Of a stretch of DNA of 64,000 nt, positions 59,855-64,000 are shown in pieces. The position numbers and the translations under genes are program-made. Origin of the DNA: Gloeocapsopsis sp. IPPAS B-1203 (GTDB taxonomy: Bacteria > Cyanobacteriota > Cyanobacteriia > Cyanobacteriales > Chroococcidiopsidaceae); assembly GCF_002749975.1 (NCBI RefSeq), contig NZ_PEIG01000013.1:1-64000 (forward strand). Reading direction: 5' to 3'. The stretch's first letter is position 1. Each line of letters begins with the position of its first letter. The notes below the pieces were generated by a model. The model was not told where the DNA came from and searched no databases. It worked only from the letters and a program-made list of their open reading frames with translations.

Positions 59855-60577
59855 ATGAAAATTCAACGAGCGCAAACCACATTATTAACCACTGAATCTA
59901 AGAATTTCCTAGCACTGCTCCAGTTAGGCATTCTAAGTCTGCAAGTCTTAATATTTGTCTTTATTTTGCTGATTGCTGGGCGACAAAATCAACTTGCTCG
60001 TCGTCGTCCCACAATGGCACAGCTCGTCAATGGAGATACAGTTTATATCTCTGAAAAAGACCGATACTGGCGCTATCCGCAGGTCATCCGGAAGGTTGTC
60101 AGCGATTGGACAATGCTGACGTTCAATTGGGAAGGCAAAATTGCAGGCAGCGATAAAACTGATGAAGGGGTAAAGGTAGACGATCGACAGCGAGTTCCTA
60201 CTAACACCTGGTTTGCTTCTGTACTGCTAGAAGATGACTTTGCCCAAGCTGCTCTCAAAGACATTGCACAACTAGTTCCTGCCGATGTATTTACAGGGCG
60301 AATTCGTAGTGTGGCGATCGTCAACCACGTTTCTGAGCCGCGTCAGATTGCCCAAGGGCGATGGCAAGTGGATATGGTATCAACTCGGATATTAATTGAC
60401 CGGACTGGAAAGAGCGAGCGCCTGCCATTTAACCGCACTTTTACCTTAGAGGCTGTTGAGATTCCTCATTCTCCTTTGGGTAGTGATGCATCGCTCGTTG
60501 AGCAAAGGATTTACGAGATTCGCTCCGCTGGGCTACAGATTATTAACATTGTCCCCTTCGAGCCAAAAGGGTCTTAG
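59855..60577 (+). CDS. VirB8-like T4SS protein
   Basis: This 240-residue protein has one N-terminal membrane helix (LGILSLQVLIFVFILLIAG). The soluble domain that follows has the size and strand/helix order of the NTF2-like VirB8 core (VVSDWTMLTFNWEG, then GRIRSVAIVNHVSE, then VDMVSTRILIDRTGKSERLP). VirB8 organises the inner-membrane complex. It ends 2 bp before the VirB10-like gene. Confidence 0.65.
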   Translation: MKIQRAQTTLLTTESKNFLALLQLGILSLQVLIFVFILLIAGRQNQLARRRPTMAQLVNGDTVYISEKDRYWRYPQVIRKVVSDWTMLTFNWEGKIAGSDKTDEGVKVDDRQRVPTNTWFASVLLEDDFAQAALKDIAQLVPADVFTGRIRSVAIVNHVSEPRQIAQGRWQVDMVSTRILIDRTGKSERLPFNRTFTLEAVEIPHSPLGSDASLVEQRIYEIRSAGLQIINIVPFEPKGS

Positions 60578-60579
60578 AT

Positions 60580-62199
60580 ATGTCAGAAAACCAAAATGAA
60601 CCACTTTCTACTAACAATGGTCATGCTAACCCAACAGCAACCAGTACGGTTGAACCTGTTACTGAATTAGACGCAGATGCGCAAAAGCAGTTGGCAGGTT
60701 TGACTGAAGAAGAGCTTTTGATTCCTGACCAATACATTATTAGTCCAGATTCTCCACAATCTGAAAAATCTAGTAGTAATCCTATAGCTAAAGTCGGGTT
60801 TGTAGCGATTCTTATTGGTGGAGTAATGGGACTATTAGCACTTATTTGGTTTTCTTTGTTTGTGCCTAAACCTAATAGTAAGCAGGTTAAAGTCGAACCT
60901 AGACCAACCGTGACTCCTCAAGCATCTTCTGAAGATGAAAATGCACGACTAAAAAGCAAGTTGGCGTTTCAAGACCAAAAGAGCACTCTAGAAGAACCTC
61001 AACCTGTTGGTACACTTTCATCTCAGCGGGCAAAAAATGCTACTACTCCAACAAGACCTACAACAACGCCTGCTAGACCTACAACGCCGACACCAGCACC
61101 ACGTTGGGTGAGAACATCACCACCACCTACACCAGCACAAATATTAGTACGAACACCACCAACCCCAGCACGAACGCCAGCACCGACGCGATCGCCGGCT
61201 ACCGAGCCTATCGATCCATTCGAGCGTTGGAGTCAGCTTGCTAGTCTAGGTCAAACCAAGGCTGAATCAAATATTGAGATTACAAAGCTCTCAACCTCCT
61301 CTACTGATTCTACTGACTCTCCTGACTTATCTCAAACCGCCTCATCAAGTTCTTCTGACTCTAATGCCGCTTTTGCTAGCGTGTATCATGCGTCTGAAGG
61401 GCAGGTTACTACCTCCTTAGTGTCAGATACGCAACTCCCAAGTGTGGCGATTGGAGCGGTAGGAAACGTTTCTGGTACTTCTGTTGGGACTCAAGGTATT
61501 TTATCCCGAACTCGGTTCCAAACTCAGCAACAAGTGCAAAAAACTGTGCTCCCTGGAACAATTGCCCCTGCTCTAGTTGCAATGCCGATGGTTTGGGATA
61601 CGAGCAGCCAAACGCGAAGTCAGGACAAGTTACCTCAGCGATTTACAGTAGAGTTGATCGAGCCATTATTGGCAGAAGATAGGTCTGTGGCATTACCCGC
61701 AGGCACAGTGTTTGTGGCACAGGTTAGTTCAGTTAGCGAAGGAAACAATGTGGTATCAGCTAGTGCTGTTGCTGCGATCTACCGAGATGGAGCAGGAAAT
61801 TTGCACCAACACGCGCTACCTGAAGGAGCTATTTTGATTCGAGGTGAAGGCGGTGGCACCTTGGTTTCTAAAACCCTCAACAATTCAAGGGGAGCCGTTG
61901 TACGTCAAGACTTGTTGATTGGCGTATTAAGCGGTCTAAATAAAGTGGGAGAGATCGTTAATAGACCAAGATCTCAAACGATCGCAACAGGGAGCGGGTA
62001 CAGTCAAATTACTATCCAATCCGACCCGCAAGTTTGGGCGGCTGCACTAGAAGGAGTATTTGGGGTGACAGCCGAGCGGTTGAGTGAGCGTTCAGACCAA
62101 ACGATTAAAGAATTACTCCGTCGCCCGAACGTCAAGGTTTTAGCAGCAGGAAACTCTGCTTCTGTAGTGGTATCGAGTTTTTTTCAAGTGATGCCGTAA
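60580..62199 (+). CDS. VirB10/TrbI-like T4SS core protein
   Basis: This 539-residue protein has an acidic cytosolic start, a membrane helix near 75-95 (VGFVAILIGGVMGLLALIWF) and a long Pro/Thr-rich periplasmic spacer (about 145-215). The C-terminal beta-barrel domain is of TrbI type (LPQRFTVELIEPLLAEDRSV, LPAGTVFVAQVSSVS, ending KVLAAGNSASVVVSSFFQV). VirB10 spans both membranes and gates the channel. The spacer is suited to crossing a thick cyanobacterial wall. Confidence 0.75.
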   Translation: MSENQNEPLSTNNGHANPTATSTVEPVTELDADAQKQLAGLTEEELLIPDQYIISPDSPQSEKSSSNPIAKVGFVAILIGGVMGLLALIWFSLFVPKPNSKQVKVEPRPTVTPQASSEDENARLKSKLAFQDQKSTLEEPQPVGTLSSQRAKNATTPTRPTTTPARPTTPTPAPRWVRTSPPPTPAQILVRTPPTPARTPAPTRSPATEPIDPFERWSQLASLGQTKAESNIEITKLSTSSTDSTDSPDLSQTASSSSSDSNAAFASVYHASEGQVTTSLVSDTQLPSVAIGAVGNVSGTSVGTQGILSRTRFQTQQQVQKTVLPGTIAPALVAMPMVWDTSSQTRSQDKLPQRFTVELIEPLLAEDRSVALPAGTVFVAQVSSVSEGNNVVSASAVAAIYRDGAGNLHQHALPEGAILIRGEGGGTLVSKTLNNSRGAVVRQDLLIGVLSGLNKVGEIVNRPRSQTIATGSGYSQITIQSDPQVWAAALEGVFGVTAERLSERSDQTIKELLRRPNVKVLAAGNSASVVVSSFFQVMP

Positions 62200-62219
62200 A
62201 AGAAGGGGGTGAAGCAACA

Positions 62220-63068
62220 ATGAATCAAAACACGATAATTTCTACAATTCCTACACTTTTAGGTGTTGCATTTTTAGGAACTGGAATACTGGTAGCTTCT
62301 CCACAAGTTATCATCGCTGGGCCTGCATCAGCTTCTACAAACTCATTTCAGCCTGCTGCTTATCGTACCGTGAGCGATCGAGCAGCAAGACAAACCCTAT
62401 CAACAGTTGAAATTGCCCCAGGGCGGACAACCGCAATCGACTTCAGCCGCACGAATCAAACGATTGCTTATGTGTTATTGGGAGACTCTTCGAGGATAGT
62501 TTATACTGCTAATGCCCAACTTGGTTCAGCCCAAGTCAAAATATTGTTCTTGCGTCAGATCAAGCAGCTTCAGTTTCCAGGTGCAACGACTGCACCCATC
62601 ACAACCCTAAGCGTGCAAACAATCGATCCAACTGGTCAACAATATTTGTACACGTTTAACCTGGTTTTGACTGCCCGCTCTCAATACGTTGGGCTAATGG
62701 TAGTTGCCGATACTCCTACCAACCGACCGGAGCGACTAGTTGTTAGTCGCGATCGCACTGCTACCCTAACTGATATAGAATCAGGGCTGACTATTGCTAT
62801 CCGTAAGGGCTACACCAGTCGCCAAGATCCAGTAGTTAACTCAGTTAGGCAGTTTCTAGCTTTGGCACGTAACGGGAGCACAATAAAAGAAGCAGCAAAC
62901 CAAGCCAATGTATCTTTGTCAGTTGTCACAGCTTTGGCTGAAATAGCTTTAGATGAAAGGCTGGTGCGATCGCTGCGACCTGTGGCAAATGCAACACACT
63001 CAGAGATGGCGAAACCAAAAGAAGCGCTCGCTCCTGATTTACAACCTACCACGCAAGTTGTGAAGTAG
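62220..63068 (+). CDS. VirB9-like exported T4SS protein
   Basis: This 282-residue protein has a signal peptide (LLGVAFLGTGILVASPQVII) and a beta-rich mature region (TTAIDFSRTNQTIAYVLLGD, then VKILFLRQIKQLQFPG, then GQQYLYTFNLVLTARS). This is the strand pattern of the VirB9/TraK N-terminal domain. The last 90 residues are helical. Its place right after the VirB10-like gene supports the call, although virB9 usually precedes virB10. Confidence 0.55.
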   Translation: MNQNTIISTIPTLLGVAFLGTGILVASPQVIIAGPASASTNSFQPAAYRTVSDRAARQTLSTVEIAPGRTTAIDFSRTNQTIAYVLLGDSSRIVYTANAQLGSAQVKILFLRQIKQLQFPGATTAPITTLSVQTIDPTGQQYLYTFNLVLTARSQYVGLMVVADTPTNRPERLVVSRDRTATLTDIESGLTIAIRKGYTSRQDPVVNSVRQFLALARNGSTIKEAANQANVSLSVVTALAEIALDERLVRSLRPVANATHSEMAKPKEALAPDLQPTTQVVK

Positions 63069-63085
63069 TATGCTGGTTCAGCACT

Positions 63086-64000
63086 ATGACGAATCTTTTA
63101 ATTATTGAGAGTCCAGGTAAGTTAAAAAAACTCAAACAAATCCTTGGCAGTAACTGGATAGTCAAAGCTAGTATGGGTCACGTGCGGGAGTTAGCTTTGG
63201 ACGGAGAAGACGCTTTGGGCTTTGACCTGGAAGGGGACTCTATCCAGTGCCGCTACGAACCTAGAGGCCCACGGGGTAAGAAAATTCTGGCAGAACTAAG
63301 TCAGGCAGTCAAGCAAGCTAATACCGTCTACATTGCCACTGACCCCGACCGCGAGGGAGAGACCATTGGTTGGCACTTACAGCAAGCGTTGCGGCTGAAG
63401 AATCCTCAGCGAATTGTCTACAGCGAAATTACATCCCAAGCGGTCAAAGCAGCGATTGCCCGTCCGCGATCGCTCGATCTGGCATTGATTGCTGCAGGGC
63501 GGGCGCGAGATTGCTTGGACAAACTGGTGGGTTATAAAGGCAGCAAACACGTAGTCTGGCAGCTCAACATTGGAGCTAAGTCGATGGGACGGGTGCAAAG
63601 TGCCACGCTGCACCTGCTGTGCTTGAGAGAAAAGGAAATTCAGTCCTTTAAACCCCAGGATTACTGGAGCGTATGGGTAGAATACCAAGAAGGCTTTAAA
63701 GCCTTTTACCGAACCAAGCTCAACTCCACCCAGCCCACTTCCCAAGAGCAGCCTGATGACGCAAAAGAAAGTAAGGAAACCCCAGAATCTGACCGAGTGA
63801 CGAGTCAGGCGGAGGCAGACCGACTGGTAGCGATCGCCCGCTCCCACCCGCATCAAGTTGTGACTGTGGAAGGCAAAATAACTCATCAATCTCCCCCAGC
63901 TGCCTTCACGACTTCTACTCTCCAACAAGCGGCTGGTGCAAAGCTGCGCTTCAGCCCAGAGCAAACCATGAAGGTAGCACAGTCCCTCTATGAAGCGGGC
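63086..64000 (+). CDS. topA: Type IA DNA topoisomerase, 3' end beyond window
   Basis: The first 305 codons are present from the ATG at 63086. The Toprim domain shows LLIIESPGKLKKLKQIL and ATDPDREGE. The next blocks are AGRARDCLDKLVGYKGSK, GAKSMGRVQSATLHLL and SPPAAFTTSTLQQAAGAKLR. The window ends just before the expected active-site Tyr (YMRTDS-type block), so catalytic integrity cannot be judged. Type IA enzymes relax negative supercoils and decatenate. A plasmid-borne copy beside transfer genes resembles TraE/TopB-like enzymes of conjugative plasmids. Confidence 0.9.
   Translation, partial: MTNLLIIESPGKLKKLKQILGSNWIVKASMGHVRELALDGEDALGFDLEGDSIQCRYEPRGPRGKKILAELSQAVKQANTVYIATDPDREGETIGWHLQQALRLKNPQRIVYSEITSQAVKAAIARPRSLDLALIAAGRARDCLDKLVGYKGSKHVVWQLNIGAKSMGRVQSATLHLLCLREKEIQSFKPQDYWSVWVEYQEGFKAFYRTKLNSTQPTSQEQPDDAKESKETPESDRVTSQAEADRLVAIARSHPHQVVTVEGKITHQSPPAAFTTSTLQQAAGAKLRFSPEQTMKVAQSLYEAG

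Noticed and set aside
61040-61205. Repetitive ACACCAGCACC-type sequence
   Set aside because: It encodes the Pro/Thr-rich periplasmic spacer of the VirB10-like protein and is not a separate repeat element.
63377-63964. 195-codon minus-strand ORF at the right edge
   Set aside because: It lies opposite the clear topoisomerase IA frame with its Toprim and GRVQS motifs, so it is a shadow.
1-64000. tRNA, rRNA or CRISPR genes
   Set aside because: I looked for tRNA-like clover-leaf ends and regular spaced repeats and saw none; a tRNAscan-SE and CRISPR-finder run would settle this.

Overview
The window looks like part of a large conjugative plasmid of a cyanobacterium. The palindrome GCGATCGC (HIP1, typical of cyanobacterial genomes) recurs throughout. 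Several small genes belong to families I know only from cyanobacteria. The gene set is that of a mobile replicon: replication initiator, ParB, ParM-type partition, relaxase, coupling protein, a near-complete type IV secretion (T4SS) operon, and toxin-antitoxin pairs. I see no tRNA, rRNA or CRISPR array. All function calls come from reading motifs and from memory of families; no search was run.

Layout. 1-3.9 kb: direct repeats, a helix-turn-helix replication-initiator candidate, ParB and a small XRE regulator. 3.9-6.6 kb: a decayed tnpB, a Gp157-like gene, an unresolved decayed stretch and a YefM/YoeB pair. 6.8-11 kb: a six-gene cassette matching the PRTRC (ParB-Related, ThiF-Related Cassette) order E-C-F-B-A-ThiF, which amounts to a ubiquitin-like conjugation system (UBL, E1, E2, JAMM protease). 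11.2-14.2 kb: a PIN fragment, three paralogous small proteins with FDW motifs and their own terminators, and two small genes broken by short tandem duplications. 14.2-18.5 kb: a lipoprotein, a membrane protein, a ParA-like ATPase and a ParR/ParM pair. 18.5-20.8 kb: a probable centromere/oriT region, then MobC, relaxase and a small partner. 21-25 kb: a Ycf46-like AAA ATPase, a family A DNA polymerase and a DNA methyltransferase. 25.5-33 kb: envelope and T4SS accessory genes including the coupling protein. 33.5-36.4 kb: a broken HepT with a double-domain MntA, and a small two-gene cyanobacterial pair. 37-47 kb: a helicase, a nuclease-like protein, HolA, DnaX, DnaN and a RecD-like helicase carrying an intein. 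47.7-53.7 kb: a 1174-residue protein with the hallmarks of a single-chain double-psi beta-barrel RNA polymerase, and a large acidic/coiled-coil protein. 53.9-63 kb: VirB2-, VirB3/4-, VirB5-, VirB6-, VirB8-, VirB10- and VirB9-like genes. The start of a type IA topoisomerase runs off the right edge.

How it may work together. The plasmid appears to carry much of its own replication machinery (clamp, two clamp-loader subunits, family A polymerase, helicases, topoisomerase and possibly an RNA polymerase or primase). Two of its proteins, the initiator candidate and the PRTRC-E-like protein, contain beta-clamp-binding-like pentapeptides (QQDLF, QISLF), which suggests clients for the plasmid's own clamp. 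The most notable items are the RNA-polymerase-like gene at 47.7 kb, the PRTRC/ubiquitin-like cassette with an extended UBL, the class-3-like intein in the helicase P-loop, and a leader hairpin with a compensatory base change upstream of two paralogous genes.
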